Positions 25,183-34,047 are shown, numbered from the stretch's first letter. The stretch: DNA of 64,000 nucleotides from Paenibacillus periandrae (GCF_022458865.1 NZ_JAJNMU010000014.1:62001-126000); one strand, 5' to 3'. Numbers and translations are program-made. The notes: a model not told the origin generated them from the letters alone.

Positions 25183-26028
25183 TCAGCCTTGAAAGCCTTC
25201 ACGCCATTGCAAGTACTTCCGTTCCAGGAAGCGGACGCTTACGTCAACGAGTAAACCGACAGCCGCAAATATGATGATGCCGACAAAAATAACTTCTGTA
25301 TTCGAATTTTGTTTGGCAAAATTAATTAAAAACCCGACACCCTCTTGAGATCCAATCAATTCAGCGACAACCAGACCCAGCCAAGAGAGAGCTAATGAAA
25401 GTCTGAGACCGAGAAAAATATTAGGCAATGAGGCAGGTAATATGAGCTTGAAAATTTGCTTCGTTCGACTGAACTCCAATACGCGGGATACTTCAAACAG
25501 CTTGTTGTCCACGTTGCGGATACCCATAAAGGTATTGATATATAAGGGGAAAAAAGCGCCATTTGCAATAATGAAAATCTTCGATACTTCGCCAAAGCCA
25601 AACCATAATATGATCAGTGGAGCAAGCGCCAAATGCGGGATCATTCTAACCATTTGCATGGATGGATCGAGCAGCTTTTCCATCTTATCCGAGAATCCAA
25701 CCCCTAATCCAAACAATAAACCGATACTACCGCCAATAAGAAGCCCGACTGCAGCCCTGCCAAGACTAATTTGCAGATGCCTAATCAAATCTCCGTTAAC
25801 TAACAGATCTTTAAACGAAGCCGCAATAGCAAAAGGCGTAGGTAAAAAGTTAGCCGAGATCACACCGAATGCACCAAGAAGCTGCCACAGAACGATTACA
25901 ATGATCGGAAGAACGGCGCCAACAACGATGATATGCAATCGTTCCCGCCATTTCGCGTTAAGCCATGCTGCTTCGGGCTGGCGTACCCGGCTTATGGAGT
26001 TTCTAAGCACTTCTGCTTGGTTACTCAT
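25183..26028 (-). CDS. ABC transporter permease, SsuC type (second)
   Basis: 281 residues, about six membrane helices, with the cytoplasmic EAA-like loop VSRVLEFSRTKQIFKLILPASLPNIFLGL that contacts the ATPase. It is a paralogue of the permease encoded directly upstream; they share long blocks such as the FGEVSKIFIIANGAFFPLY region against IGETSKILLIAKGAFFPLY. The start overlaps the stop of the upstream permease by four bases. One ATPase serves both, so the channel is probably a heterodimer, whereas typical Ssu and Tau transporters are homodimers. Confidence 0.85.
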   Translation of the reverse strand: MSNQAEVLRNSISRVRQPEAAWLNAKWRERLHIIVVGAVLPIIVIVLWQLLGAFGVISANFLPTPFAIAASFKDLLVNGDLIRHLQISLGRAAVGLLIGGSIGLLFGLGVGFSDKMEKLLDPSMQMVRMIPHLALAPLIILWFGFGEVSKIFIIANGAFFPLYINTFMGIRNVDNKLFEVSRVLEFSRTKQIFKLILPASLPNIFLGLRLSLALSWLGLVVAELIGSQEGVGFLINFAKQNSNTEVIFVGIIIFAAVGLLVDVSVRFLERKYLQWREGFQG

Positions 26029-26888
26029 GTTTTTCCCCCCTTCCCTTGATAGTTGTCGCGCCAGTGAAGCAGCCGCCTTTCCAATAGCCGAACCCCTGAA
26101 TCAGTCAGCTTGCCGACTAATGCAAATATAAGAATCCCGACAAATACGATAGGTGTTTTAGAAAACTGTCGGGCATCTGACATTAAATAGCCGATACCGG
26201 AGGTAGATCCCATGATTTCCACCACAACCAAGCCGAGCCAGGCAACACCAAGTGATATTCTCAAGCCTAACAAAATATTCGGGAGCGCTGCCGGAAGAAC
26301 GAGCCGGATAAACTGCTTGAACCTGCTGAATCCGAGCACTTTAGCTACATCGAACAGCTTGTTATCTACGTTGCGGATACCAATAAAGGTGTTAATGTAT
26401 AAAGGGAAAAACGCCCCCTTGGCAATCAACAAAATTTTGGAGGTTTCACCAATGCCGAACCAGAGAATAAACAACGGAACTACCGCCAGATGCGGAACCA
26501 TACGGATCATTTGTATAGATGGGTCAAGCGCTCTTTCAGATTTTCGGTACAAACCGACCAAAGCTCCAAACAATAGTCCCAGACCGCCTCCAAGAAGAAA
26601 ACCCGAGAAAGCCCGGAATACACTAATATTGAAATTTTCAGCCAGCTCTCCAGAAGCAGCCAGTTTGGTGAAAGCATTCATAATTCGAAGTGGTGTCGGA
26701 AATAGTAATGTCGATACATACCCGAGATCGCCTAATATTTGCCACGAAACCAGCAGCACTACAGGTAACACCGCTCCTAAGACGAGCGTGTTGATTTGTT
26801 CTTTGTATTTATTAGGAGTGAGTGAAGCATCCGCAGCTTTGGAGCTGCTGTCTTTGCCTCTCGTGAGCGCTTCGGCATGATTGTTCAT
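26025..26888 (-). CDS. ABC transporter permease, SsuC type (first)
   Basis: 287 residues with a hydrophilic N-terminal extension of about 30 residues and six membrane helices. The EAA-like loop reads VAKVLGFSRFKQFIRLVLPAALPNILLGLR. It belongs to the sulfonate/nitrate/taurine importer family. Located 23 bp downstream of the ATPase gene and coupled by overlap to the second permease. The duplicated permease parallels the duplication of flavoprotein and ferredoxin in the same operon. Confidence 0.85.
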   Translation of the reverse strand: MNNHAEALTRGKDSSSKAADASLTPNKYKEQINTLVLGAVLPVVLLVSWQILGDLGYVSTLLFPTPLRIMNAFTKLAASGELAENFNISVFRAFSGFLLGGGLGLLFGALVGLYRKSERALDPSIQMIRMVPHLAVVPLFILWFGIGETSKILLIAKGAFFPLYINTFIGIRNVDNKLFDVAKVLGFSRFKQFIRLVLPAALPNILLGLRISLGVAWLGLVVVEIMGSTSGIGYLMSDARQFSKTPIVFVGILIFALVGKLTDSGVRLLERRLLHWRDNYQGKGGKT

Positions 26889-26911
26889 TAATGGTTCACC
26901 TCGACCGTTGT

Positions 26912-27688
26912 TTAAATTCCCGAGCTGTCAATCAGCTCTAACTCTTCGATTTTTTCAAATTCATTTAATACCTTGAATCGCAGCTCCTGAAAGGACACAT
27001 TCGATTTTTTCCTTGGAAACGGCAAGTCAATGGTAACTACGTTACGGATAGAGCCAGGACGCGGTTTTAAAATAATGACCCGATTCGCCAAGTAGATGGC
27101 TTCATCAATATCATGAGTAACAAAGATCATCGTCGTCTTGTTTTTTTGCCAAATATCAATTAATACTTCCTGCATATGCGCTCTTGTGAAAGCATCCAAT
27201 GCACCGAATGGCTCATCCAGCAGCAGCACCTTCGGATTTCGCAGCAAGGCTCTGGCAATCGCGACACGCTGGGCCATACCACCTGACAGCTCTCTCGGGT
27301 ATGACTTTTCGAAGCCTGTTAACCGAACTAATTCAATTAATTCATCTACTTTTTTGCGGATGTCGGCATGCTTCAAGGATAGGTCGGCGGCAATATTTTT
27401 TTCTACCGTTAACCAGGGAAATAATCGAGGCTCCTGGAAAATAAACCCTTTTTCTATGCCTGGCCCTACTATTTGCTGATTTTCAAGCTTCACGCTACCG
27501 CTGTATTGTGTATCCAGCCCGGCAATAATTTTCAACAGTGTACTTTTCCCGCACCCACTTGGCCCGATCACCGTAATAAACTCGCCTGCTTTAATGTTGA
27601 GTTGAATATCTTGCAGCGCTTGGACCGACCCCTTGTTGGACTGAAACGTTTTGTTGAGACGGCTAATTTCCAGTAATGTTTCACTCAT
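26912..27688 (-). CDS. ABC transporter ATPase, SsuB/TauB type
   Basis: 258 residues. Walker A is GPSGCGKST, the Q loop is in FIFQEPRLFPWLTV, the signature is LSGGMAQR, Walker B is VLLLDEPFGALD, and the switch histidine is in IFVTHDIDEA. These and the length identify the ATPase of a sulfonate/nitrate/taurine importer. It is the first gene of the eight-gene operon, with an untranslated leader of about 260 bases holding a terminator and a structured repeat, so expression of the whole operon may be set by leader read-through. Confidence 0.9.
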   Translation of the reverse strand: MSETLLEISRLNKTFQSNKGSVQALQDIQLNIKAGEFITVIGPSGCGKSTLLKIIAGLDTQYSGSVKLENQQIVGPGIEKGFIFQEPRLFPWLTVEKNIAADLSLKHADIRKKVDELIELVRLTGFEKSYPRELSGGMAQRVAIARALLRNPKVLLLDEPFGALDAFTRAHMQEVLIDIWQKNKTTMIFVTHDIDEAIYLANRVIILKPRPGSIRNVVTIDLPFPRKKSNVSFQELRFKVLNEFEKIEELELIDSSGI

Positions 27689-27722
27689 TGTTGCACTCCC
27701 TCTCTAAGCAGCTTTAGGTTGA

Positions 27723-27840
27723 AATAAGAAAAGCTTCTGATCGAAGCCTATTCGGTGAAGATACATCCGTGTTTTACATGTAGCTTTTCTTGCAATATCA
27801 GAATATTCAGCTCCGCTGAAAACTTAGAAATTCTGATATT
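27723..27840 (-). repeat. Structured dispersed repeat, copy B, in operon leader
   Basis: The minus strand of 27723-27822 matches 5614-5713 at roughly 85 percent. The TTCAGC-TCC-GCTGAA hairpin is kept with a changed loop, enclosed by a perfect 11-bp outer stem AATATCAGAAT/ATTCTGATATT (27830-27840 and 27794-27804). AAGAAAAGCT/AGCTTTTCTT is also kept. It lies between the leader terminator and the ATPase start, in the direction of the operon. Confidence 0.7.
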
Positions 27841-27842
27841 AT

Positions 27843-27891
27843 AAAAAAACAGAGAAATCCCTACGAGTCTGGGATATCTCCGTTTATACGG
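27843..27891 (-). terminator. Intrinsic terminator inside the operon leader, possible attenuator
   Basis: On the minus strand CGGAGATATCCC (27871-27882) pairs with GGGATTTCTCTG (27850-27861) and is followed by TTTTTTT. A competing small hairpin CCGT-ATAA-ACGG (27880-27891) uses the first bases of the 5' arm. The terminator is downstream of the promoter at 27959-27987, so it lies in the operon leader; it would also stop read-through from the diguanylate cyclase gene. Confidence 0.7.
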
Positions 27892-27922
27892 TCGACATTA
27901 TGTTGTTTTTGGCTGGATCGTT

Positions 27923-27987
27923 TAATTCCGAGTATTCCAATAAGATTTAATAAAATTTATTCTATCAAGGTTCATCCTGGATGTCAA
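27923..27987 (-). promoter_or_regulatory. Promoter of the ABC/flavoprotein operon with GGAAT repeats
   Basis: On the minus strand TTGACA (27982-27987) and TAGAAT (27959-27964) are exactly 17 bp apart. Just downstream is TTGGAATACTCGGAATTAAA (about 27922-27941), two GGAAT motifs spaced by four bases, which recall Rrf2/CymR-type sulfur-control sites. The regulator assignment is a guess; the promoter is well supported. Confidence 0.7.
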
Positions 27988-28016
27988 TCCTTTTATTTCT
28001 CTGTGTACAACAGAAT

Positions 28017-29966
28017 CTATTCACTATATGTATAGAGAACATATTGATTCTTACCACCTTCCTTGGCTTTATACATCGCCATGTCCGCATGCCTCATCAA
28101 GGTCGATGCGTCCTCCCCATGTTCAGGGTAAAGACTGATTCCAACACTCGCTCCTGCCGAAACCAGGTGGCCGTTAAGTGTAAAGGGTTGATTGAGTGTA
28201 ATCAATATCGCGTCCGCAACCTCGTTCGCATAATCGCCTCCCTCCAAATCGGGGAGTATCATCGTAAACTCGTCGCCGCCCATCCGTGCAACAATATCCT
28301 CTGGCTTGACACACTGCACAAGCCTTGCAGCGACCTCCTGCAGCAGTAAATCACCCGTATCGTGTCCCCATGTATCATTCACCTTTTTGAATCCGTCCAG
28401 GTCGATGAACAGAACGGCAAGCTTCCCGTTCGTGTTCTCTGCTTCTATCGTTGCTGCATTCAGCTTTTCCGAAAAAGCGAGACGGTTAGGCAGCTGTGTC
28501 AATGCATCATGATAAGCCTGGAAACGAATCTGCTCCTCGTACTCCTTACGTTTGGTAATATCCTCAACCATTCCGATAAAAAATTCAGGCTCGTCCTCTA
28601 ATCCTCGCACCAGGGAGACGATTGAATTACCCCAAACCATGCTGCCGTTTTTATGTAAGTAACGCTTCTCAACCTGATAATTTGCCCGCTTCCCGTTCAG
28701 CAGCTCATTCATAGCTCTCGTGTCCTTCTTCATATCATCCGGATGTGTAAAGTCGGATAAGCTCTGAGCGTGAAGCTCCTCTTCTCTCCGTCCAAGCATT
28801 TGCTGGAACGCCTCATTGGCCTCCAACGGCTTTTGATTCAGGTCGAGCCGCGCTATCCCTACCGCAGCAAATTCAAAAATCGTGCGAAAGATCCGTTCCT
28901 GCTGCACAATCCGATGATACAAAATCCGAATTTGATATAAAAGTATGCCTAATACGAGTGCAGCCGATAAAATACTGTTTAACCTTGCCACATACCAGCC
29001 TATGCTGTAACGGCTTCCCGAGAATAACGTCAACGTGACATCGAGCAGAGAAGCCAATATGGCAACCGTCAGCCACAGCTGAACAACCGTTCTCCCCCTC
29101 GCAAACCAGAGCAGACTGGCCAAAGCAAGCAAATTCAATATCCAGACGACTGGCCCTATGCCTGAGGTGATCAGGATATTAAAATTGTCCTTTTGAATAA
29201 TTTGGGGCAGCAGCTGATCCGCGGCTAGCGCCAATAAAGTCAAACCGGCCAATAGCACAGCGATCGCTCCAAGAGCTGCCCACAGCCCAATTTTGGCTTG
29301 CTTGAGAGTTAATCGTATGTTGCCGAATCTGGCTTCGGTCAGCACGTAGAGAAACACCAGAAACGGATAACCCCCATGCCAAAACACCCATAGCCAAGTC
29401 GCCGTCTGAGTTCCCGCGTTCAGCAGTCCTGTCTCAGAGAACACACCCGGGATCGTAAGGAGATGCGGGATCGTAATCAAGCCGGTGTACAGATAAGCCA
29501 TCGCCAGAACGAGCAACGCAGGTGATCTTGTAACCTGAAACTCGCTCAGCATCAAATAAGCTGTGATCAATTCACAGAATAAAACTGCAGCAATAACGGC
29601 AGGTAAAAAAGGCTGTATTGCCGTACCTGGGACCTGCGCATAAGGGAACGTTATCGCTACAATAACAATCAAAACTACTGCAGTCACAATGGCTGCAACC
29701 CGTTGATAATAGGAGGAGCGGTAGCTGCTAATACTCATGGATGCGTCGTTGGACTTGTTGCTGTGCATGCTCATAGCCTCCTCCTTCTGCTTGTCTCGTA
29801 ATTTTCGGGCAATAAATTCTATGATTCCCGAGATCATAACAACGAGCGATAAGACACCCAAAGCATAAGGAGCAACCAGAGGAATGACTCGCAAATCGGA
29901 AATATGAATCAACCGTAAAAATAACGGGTACATCAGCATCAAGATGATAAAAATGATCAGTTTCAT
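28017..29966 (-). CDS. Membrane-bound diguanylate cyclase (MASE-like, PAS, GGDEF)
   Basis: The start at 29966 (MKLIIF) has AGAGGAGAG before it; 649 residues. Two N-terminal helices precede a basic linker, then about eight helices resembling a MASE4-type sensor. A PAS domain follows (TIFEFAAVGIARLD, GRREEELH), and the C-terminal 160 residues are a GGDEF domain with an intact MGGDEF active site. The inhibitory RxxD site is KPED here, so product inhibition may be weak. It makes cyclic di-GMP in response to an unknown membrane signal. No EAL domain. It stands alone, upstream of the ABC operon promoter. Confidence 0.85.
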   Translation of the reverse strand: MKLIIFIILMLMYPLFLRLIHISDLRVIPLVAPYALGVLSLVVMISGIIEFIARKLRDKQKEEAMSMHSNKSNDASMSISSYRSSYYQRVAAIVTAVVLIVIVAITFPYAQVPGTAIQPFLPAVIAAVLFCELITAYLMLSEFQVTRSPALLVLAMAYLYTGLITIPHLLTIPGVFSETGLLNAGTQTATWLWVFWHGGYPFLVFLYVLTEARFGNIRLTLKQAKIGLWAALGAIAVLLAGLTLLALAADQLLPQIIQKDNFNILITSGIGPVVWILNLLALASLLWFARGRTVVQLWLTVAILASLLDVTLTLFSGSRYSIGWYVARLNSILSAALVLGILLYQIRILYHRIVQQERIFRTIFEFAAVGIARLDLNQKPLEANEAFQQMLGRREEELHAQSLSDFTHPDDMKKDTRAMNELLNGKRANYQVEKRYLHKNGSMVWGNSIVSLVRGLEDEPEFFIGMVEDITKRKEYEEQIRFQAYHDALTQLPNRLAFSEKLNAATIEAENTNGKLAVLFIDLDGFKKVNDTWGHDTGDLLLQEVAARLVQCVKPEDIVARMGGDEFTMILPDLEGGDYANEVADAILITLNQPFTLNGHLVSAGASVGISLYPEHGEDASTLMRHADMAMYKAKEGGKNQYVLYTYSE

Positions 29967-30153
29967 CAGGCTCTCCTCTAACACGACTGTAGGGATAATG
30001 GGGGTTTTCGACAGCTTCAGCGTGTATTCATCAGCGATAGTATATCATTGCTTCCGCTTATTCGACAAATTGGAAAATAGTTTTTAAAGCGCTTACATTT
30101 TGCCTTTCAATCGTGCTATAGTAGTAGTATCATGAACAAAGGGAGTGATCCGC

Positions 30154-30348
30154 ATGTTAATGCGTACAACCGAGTTTTATGAATCTTTACCCGCCAAATG
30201 TTGTGATACGTGCAGCGAGCAAATGGAAGAAATGGCCGATTGCTACAGCCATACCTGTATCAAGTGCCAAGGCTTGACCTTCTATCCACTCAGTCCCTTG
30301 TCGCCCTTAGGAGCTTTACCCATCCGCAGCCATCCACTCATCGAGTAA
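30154..30348 (+). CDS. YhfH family zinc-ribbon-like small protein
   Basis: 64 residues from the ATG at 30154 behind AAAGGGAG. It reads TEFYESLPAKCCDTCSEQMEE then ADCYSHTCIKCQGL: a conserved E-F-x-x-x-LPxKxC start and two C-x2-C pairs, matching the YhfH family of bacilli. The pairs probably bind zinc. The C-terminal tail after FYPLSPLS is unique. Function unknown. A promoter is not obvious; a terminator shared with the converging gene follows. Confidence 0.65.
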   Translation: MLMRTTEFYESLPAKCCDTCSEQMEEMADCYSHTCIKCQGLTFYPLSPLSPLGALPIRSHPLIE

Positions 30349-30353
30349 AGCTC

Positions 30354-30379
30354 AAACGCCCAGATCAAGGGCGTTTTTA
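30354..30379. terminator. Bidirectional terminator between converging genes
   Basis: AAACGCCC-AGATCAA-GGGCGTTT followed by TTAT on the plus strand; the symmetric A tract can also serve the minus-strand gene ending at 30382. Confidence 0.8.
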
Positions 30380-30381
30380 TA

Positions 30382-30783
30382 TTAATCCACAACCCGCGCA
30401 ACCTGTCCTCCGCATTCCGCGCACGCGCCTTTTAGTACCAGACCGGATCGTTCACTATATATAGTATAATCGCGAATGAGGACAGCTTTGGCGCACTTCC
30501 CGCACCAGACATTTTCGACGATGGCCTCGCGGGTATTTACTGGGATTTCCATCCATTTCTTCCACACGTTCAGCTGTACGACGCTTGTGCTTTCCTTATG
30601 ATCCTCATTAGGGAAAATCGTCAAAATGACCGGACCTTCCTTGAGCTTGGAGCCCAGATACTCCTGAACCTCTTCACTTCTCTTATAGCTCTCCACCAAA
30701 AGCTTCATCATTTCCTGCTTTGACAGCTGATTCAGCTTGCTTTTGAGCTCTGATATTTTCATCTTCGCTTTTTTGTCGCTCAT
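30382..30783 (-). CDS. Uncharacterised protein with C-terminal zinc ribbon
   Basis: 133 residues from the ATG at 30783 behind AGGTGA (a GTG nine bases earlier is less likely). The N-terminal 50 residues are charged helices, LKSKLNQLSKQEMMKLLVESYKRSEEVQEYL, a motif seen at the ends of several bacillar proteins that I cannot name precisely. Residues 75-133 carry C-x2-C (WCGKC) and C-x2-C (GACAECGG), a likely zinc ribbon. It is soluble. Perhaps a nucleic-acid-binding protein; no operon partner. Confidence 0.55.
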   Translation of the reverse strand: MSDKKAKMKISELKSKLNQLSKQEMMKLLVESYKRSEEVQEYLGSKLKEGPVILTIFPNEDHKESTSVVQLNVWKKWMEIPVNTREAIVENVWCGKCAKAVLIRDYTIYSERSGLVLKGACAECGGQVARVVD

Positions 30784-30883
30784 CGGTCTCACCTGTCCTT
30801 TAGACTATTGTACCATGTCGGGAATACAGCGTTAAGTGGTTGTGCTTACCAGAAGTCAAAAACAGATTTGGCTGCAATACGAA

Positions 30884-30912
30884 AAATCCCCCTACGACAA
30901 TAGGAGGATTGC
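30884..30912 (-). terminator. Terminator of the FlxA-like gene
   Basis: On the minus strand AATCCTCCTA-TTGTCG-TAGGGGGATT followed by TTTCG. Confidence 0.75.
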
Positions 30913-30977
30913 TTGAATGATCGTTTGAATGAAAATCTATATGCTGCGAGGCACACATTATTGTCCAGCCGCTAAGC

Positions 30978-31310
30978 TTAAATACGAATATCTATGCTAC
31001 TATCAGAATTAGTGCTGGTATTGATGTTCTTATTGTTACTATTATTGCTTGTCATATCCTTTGTATTAGTTTGTGCTTGGCTTCCACTGCTAGAGTTCGA
31101 TTTCTTTTGTGCAATTTGTGCTTCTATTTGTTGGATCTGCTGCTGATATTGCTGTACCTTTGCCTGTTTAGTTTTTACATCGTCCTTGCTTGCGTTTTCC
31201 TCCTTTATTTGTTGCTCCAGCTTTGTCTTTTGTTTTTCAAGGTTTGTCGTGTCATTGGTGCTTGTTGAATATGAATAATTACTGCCTTGCGATACTGATG
31301 TTATACTCAT
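30978..31310 (-). CDS. FlxA-like coiled-coil protein
   Basis: 110 residues. A Ser/Thr/Asn-rich start leads to a heptad-rich coiled coil at about residues 24-70 (LEKQKTKLEQQIKEENASK and VQQYQQQIQQIEAQIAQKK), then an Asn/Ser-rich low-complexity tail. This is the pattern of the FlxA-like family, small proteins of unknown function often regulated with flagellar or spore genes. No signal peptide. It stands alone with its own terminator. Confidence 0.65.
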   Translation of the reverse strand: MSITSVSQGSNYSYSTSTNDTTNLEKQKTKLEQQIKEENASKDDVKTKQAKVQQYQQQIQQIEAQIAQKKSNSSSGSQAQTNTKDMTSNNSNNKNINTSTNSDSSIDIRI

Positions 31311-31644
31311 TCGTTTTCCCCCTCTCTATGCAAAAATGAAGTTACTGTAAAGATAAACCTGCTGTCAGATGCGGGCTGACCATAAGAATTAGTTTTTTTC
31401 AGAAAGCCCACTTTACAGGTATCGATTTTTAAATTGAACGCTCGCTGAATTCTTGCTGAAAGTATACTTAAAATCATTCAGAATTGAACATAACAGCAAT
31501 GCTGCTCTGGAGGCGTATGGTGCTCAAAAACCACCTTGGCCGCGAAGTGATACTGAGTGATTTGCCTGAGCAAAAATGCTGATTCGGGTAGACAACGCAA
31601 GGGTATAAACGGTATATTGTGAGTGATTCCCAATCAGGTACAAT
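31311..31644 (+). promoter_or_regulatory. Gap of 334 bp; promoter at its right end
   Basis: No gene is visible here. At the right end TTGTGA (31617-31622) and TACAAT (31639-31644) are 16 bp apart and could start transcription of the membrane protein gene at 31666. The middle has only short inverted repeats such as CAGCAATGCTG. Confidence 0.45.
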
Positions 31645-31665
31645 GTGGAAAAGCGAGGGAAACCT

Positions 31666-33429
31666 ATGACATTTCAGTATGGCTCTAACGATCCGCAAAT
31701 AAAAAATCCGTTTAAACAAGAAGGCCTTCTATATCTGGCAAGCGGTACGATAATCCTCCTATTAGGCGTACTATCGCTTTTTGTTTTACGAAATCAATTG
31801 GTGGAAACCGGTCAGGCTGCAGGATGGCTGAATCTGGTTATTTGCCTGATTTTGATCACTGGCGGCGTCGCATATGTAACCAAGGGTTTGATGCAGATTT
31901 TCCGCTTCTATGTCGGCCGGGGTATTCCGTCCAGCATTAGCCGCAATGTGGCACGAAGCGAAAAACATGTCTTTGAAGCTAACCTCGTTTACCAGCCCGA
32001 AGAACTGGATCAAATGCTAACCGGAAGAAAAAATATTACGTTTCGGGAGCCTTCCACACTGTTGGATCGCTTGATCTACAGTATATTTCCAAAAATGATC
32101 TTTTTGCCCTACTCCATGCGCAATTTCATGCATGTGCTTATTCAAAATACCGGATATTCCGTGATCGCCTTACTTTTTTACTGGCTGGCACTGCTGTCCG
32201 GCTCACTGGGTCTTACCCAATTGTCCAAATCGTCCTTCAGCAGCTGGCTCGGAATGGGTCTGGCCGTTTGTTTATTACTGCTTTGGCTGTTCAACAAGCT
32301 CTCAGCCAAGCATACGAACAGCTTTCGTTTATTAGGAAGCAAGGGTACTCTCGTATGGGTGATTGTTCTCAGTATACTCGTTCCCGGCGCAGGAGAGCTG
32401 GCCCTTCGACAAGGCATTGAATTTCCCGATGCGCCTTTTCATCCAATCCTGCATCTGATTGCGCTGTATCTGATTATGCCGCTCCTTGCAGCCGCGAGCA
32501 TCGTCTTGGCCAAATTCCGCTCCGAGCTGTATGAGCCAAAGACCGAAATATCGGAGTTCCGCGAGCATTGGCAGGAAAATGTACATCCCAAGGATTTTTT
32601 CAGATCTCTAGATATGGAGCTAGCCAACCTCCGGTATAAGGAATTCCCGAATAGGGTTTACCGCGAGCTTAGCCCGAATCTTAATATGGAGGGCAGTATG
32701 GATAAAGGCTGCTTCGTCGGTGACACCATTCAGGAAACTCAGCCTGTTTACGAGGAGATTGCTTATCCGCCAATGTTTCAGCAGCTGCGGCTTTACATAG
32801 CGATAGCAGGTCATGTGCTGGTTGTGTTGTCTGCCGTATTGTTATTCTTGCTTAATCGTCAGTATATCGATGGTCTGGTCTGGAGCCGCTTGTTTGACGG
32901 GATCTATTTTCCGCTTTTACTGTGGATATTCGGCAGCGCGGCCCAAACTCTTGCCCACCTCTACTGGGCTGAAATGCATTTTACGAGCTACCTGATTCAT
33001 TTTCAAGGTGAAGGCACCTACACCGAATCCAAGCTGTCCGTAGGCATGGCGATCACCGATTCAACGCGCAGCGAGAACACAATCGTCCGCACCTCCTTCA
33101 GCCCCTGGCTGTTGGTTACCCGACTGGTTACGAGTACACAGGCAAGCTCCGGTTCGGGCAATTTGGCAGGGCCGCGTTTTGTGACCAGTATGCATAAAGC
33201 GGACGATTTGCTGGACCATCTTGTCGGCAAAATCCGGCATTACCTGGGTGAACGTGAGGTCATCGCTACGACAGTTTCAAATAAGGATTTGCAATCGATT
33301 CAAACCTTGTATGCCTTCAACGAAGCCGCTCCATCCAAGGAAGCCACCACCAGCCTCAAACAGCCGGAGCTCAAGAAATCCATTAACCGCAGAGGTGATG
33401 CAGACCCAAATGGGGATAATAGCAACTGA
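31666..33429 (+). CDS. Uncharacterised multi-pass membrane protein
   Basis: 587 residues from the ATG at 31666 behind GCGAGGGA. About two membrane helices lie near residues 25-85, two to three near 165-290 and two near 375-430, with a long cytosolic loop between and a hydrophilic C-terminal 150 residues ending in a Ser/Lys-rich tail. I do not recognise the family. An overall pattern of paired helices with big loops is unlike a carrier; an envelope or secretion-related role is possible. It is followed after 55 bp by a small lipoprotein gene on the same strand, possibly an operon. Confidence 0.6.
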   Translation: MTFQYGSNDPQIKNPFKQEGLLYLASGTIILLLGVLSLFVLRNQLVETGQAAGWLNLVICLILITGGVAYVTKGLMQIFRFYVGRGIPSSISRNVARSEKHVFEANLVYQPEELDQMLTGRKNITFREPSTLLDRLIYSIFPKMIFLPYSMRNFMHVLIQNTGYSVIALLFYWLALLSGSLGLTQLSKSSFSSWLGMGLAVCLLLLWLFNKLSAKHTNSFRLLGSKGTLVWVIVLSILVPGAGELALRQGIEFPDAPFHPILHLIALYLIMPLLAAASIVLAKFRSELYEPKTEISEFREHWQENVHPKDFFRSLDMELANLRYKEFPNRVYRELSPNLNMEGSMDKGCFVGDTIQETQPVYEEIAYPPMFQQLRLYIAIAGHVLVVLSAVLLFLLNRQYIDGLVWSRLFDGIYFPLLLWIFGSAAQTLAHLYWAEMHFTSYLIHFQGEGTYTESKLSVGMAITDSTRSENTIVRTSFSPWLLVTRLVTSTQASSGSGNLAGPRFVTSMHKADDLLDHLVGKIRHYLGEREVIATTVSNKDLQSIQTLYAFNEAAPSKEATTSLKQPELKKSINRRGDADPNGDNSN

Positions 33430-33484
33430 TCCCATACCATACCATGCAGAGTCAGAAATCGCGAGCCTGGGGTGATAGAAAAGC

Positions 33485-33991
33485 ATGTGGAGATTGTACA
33501 GGATGATACTATTCGTTGGTCTATTGACGTTAATACTAAATGGATGTAACAAAGAGATGAACGTTGATGAAACAACAGCCGCAGCCTACGTCAAGGCACA
33601 AGGTTATGCCATTGTGAAAAGTAACGGTATAATCGATACTTATACGTTAGAAAAAGCTAAACTATCCGGACCCATGGAGTCGACGCCCTATCAACAGGCC
33701 TGGGGGGTTCAAAAGGTGGACCCTGATCCATATTTCGGGAAAATGATAACCGTATACGGATTCACAGTCTCCCACCATCCTTTGGAAAAGATATACCACT
33801 CGAACACAAAGGTTTCGATCATGCTCTGTGAAGGCAAGGTGATCGGCGGCACTTCATTTCCTGATGATCATGGAGCCATGATGCGGGCAGGTGCTCCTTA
33901 CTCGATAGACGGCAAAACTCTGGAGGAAGTCACCGGTATAACTTTTATAGAATGGATGGCAAATTGGAAAAAGAAATACGGCAGTTCCTAA
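33485..33991 (+). CDS. Small secreted lipoprotein
   Basis: 168 residues with a lipobox LTLILNGC near residue 21, so an extracytoplasmic lipid-anchored protein. The mature part opens with AAAYVKAQGYAIVKSNG, resembling the AxxYxxxxGYxI repeat of DUF4830-type bacillar lipoproteins, and has a single additional Cys. The start may be 33503 (MILFVG), which has GGAG ten bases upstream, rather than 33485. It may be cotranscribed with the preceding membrane protein. Function unknown. Confidence 0.6.
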   Translation: MWRLYRMILFVGLLTLILNGCNKEMNVDETTAAAYVKAQGYAIVKSNGIIDTYTLEKAKLSGPMESTPYQQAWGVQKVDPDPYFGKMITVYGFTVSHHPLEKIYHSNTKVSIMLCEGKVIGGTSFPDDHGAMMRAGAPYSIDGKTLEEVTGITFIEWMANWKKKYGSS

Positions 33992-34047
33992 GCAACCTCT
34001 CTCCCACACAAATGAGCTGTACAATCCCATCTAAGGAGGTCGATTTT

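Noticed and set aside
27689..27960. Known riboswitch classes in the ABC operon leader
   Set aside because: No conserved S-box, T-box, purine, lysine or glycine core was found, so only an unclassified attenuator-like arrangement is reported.
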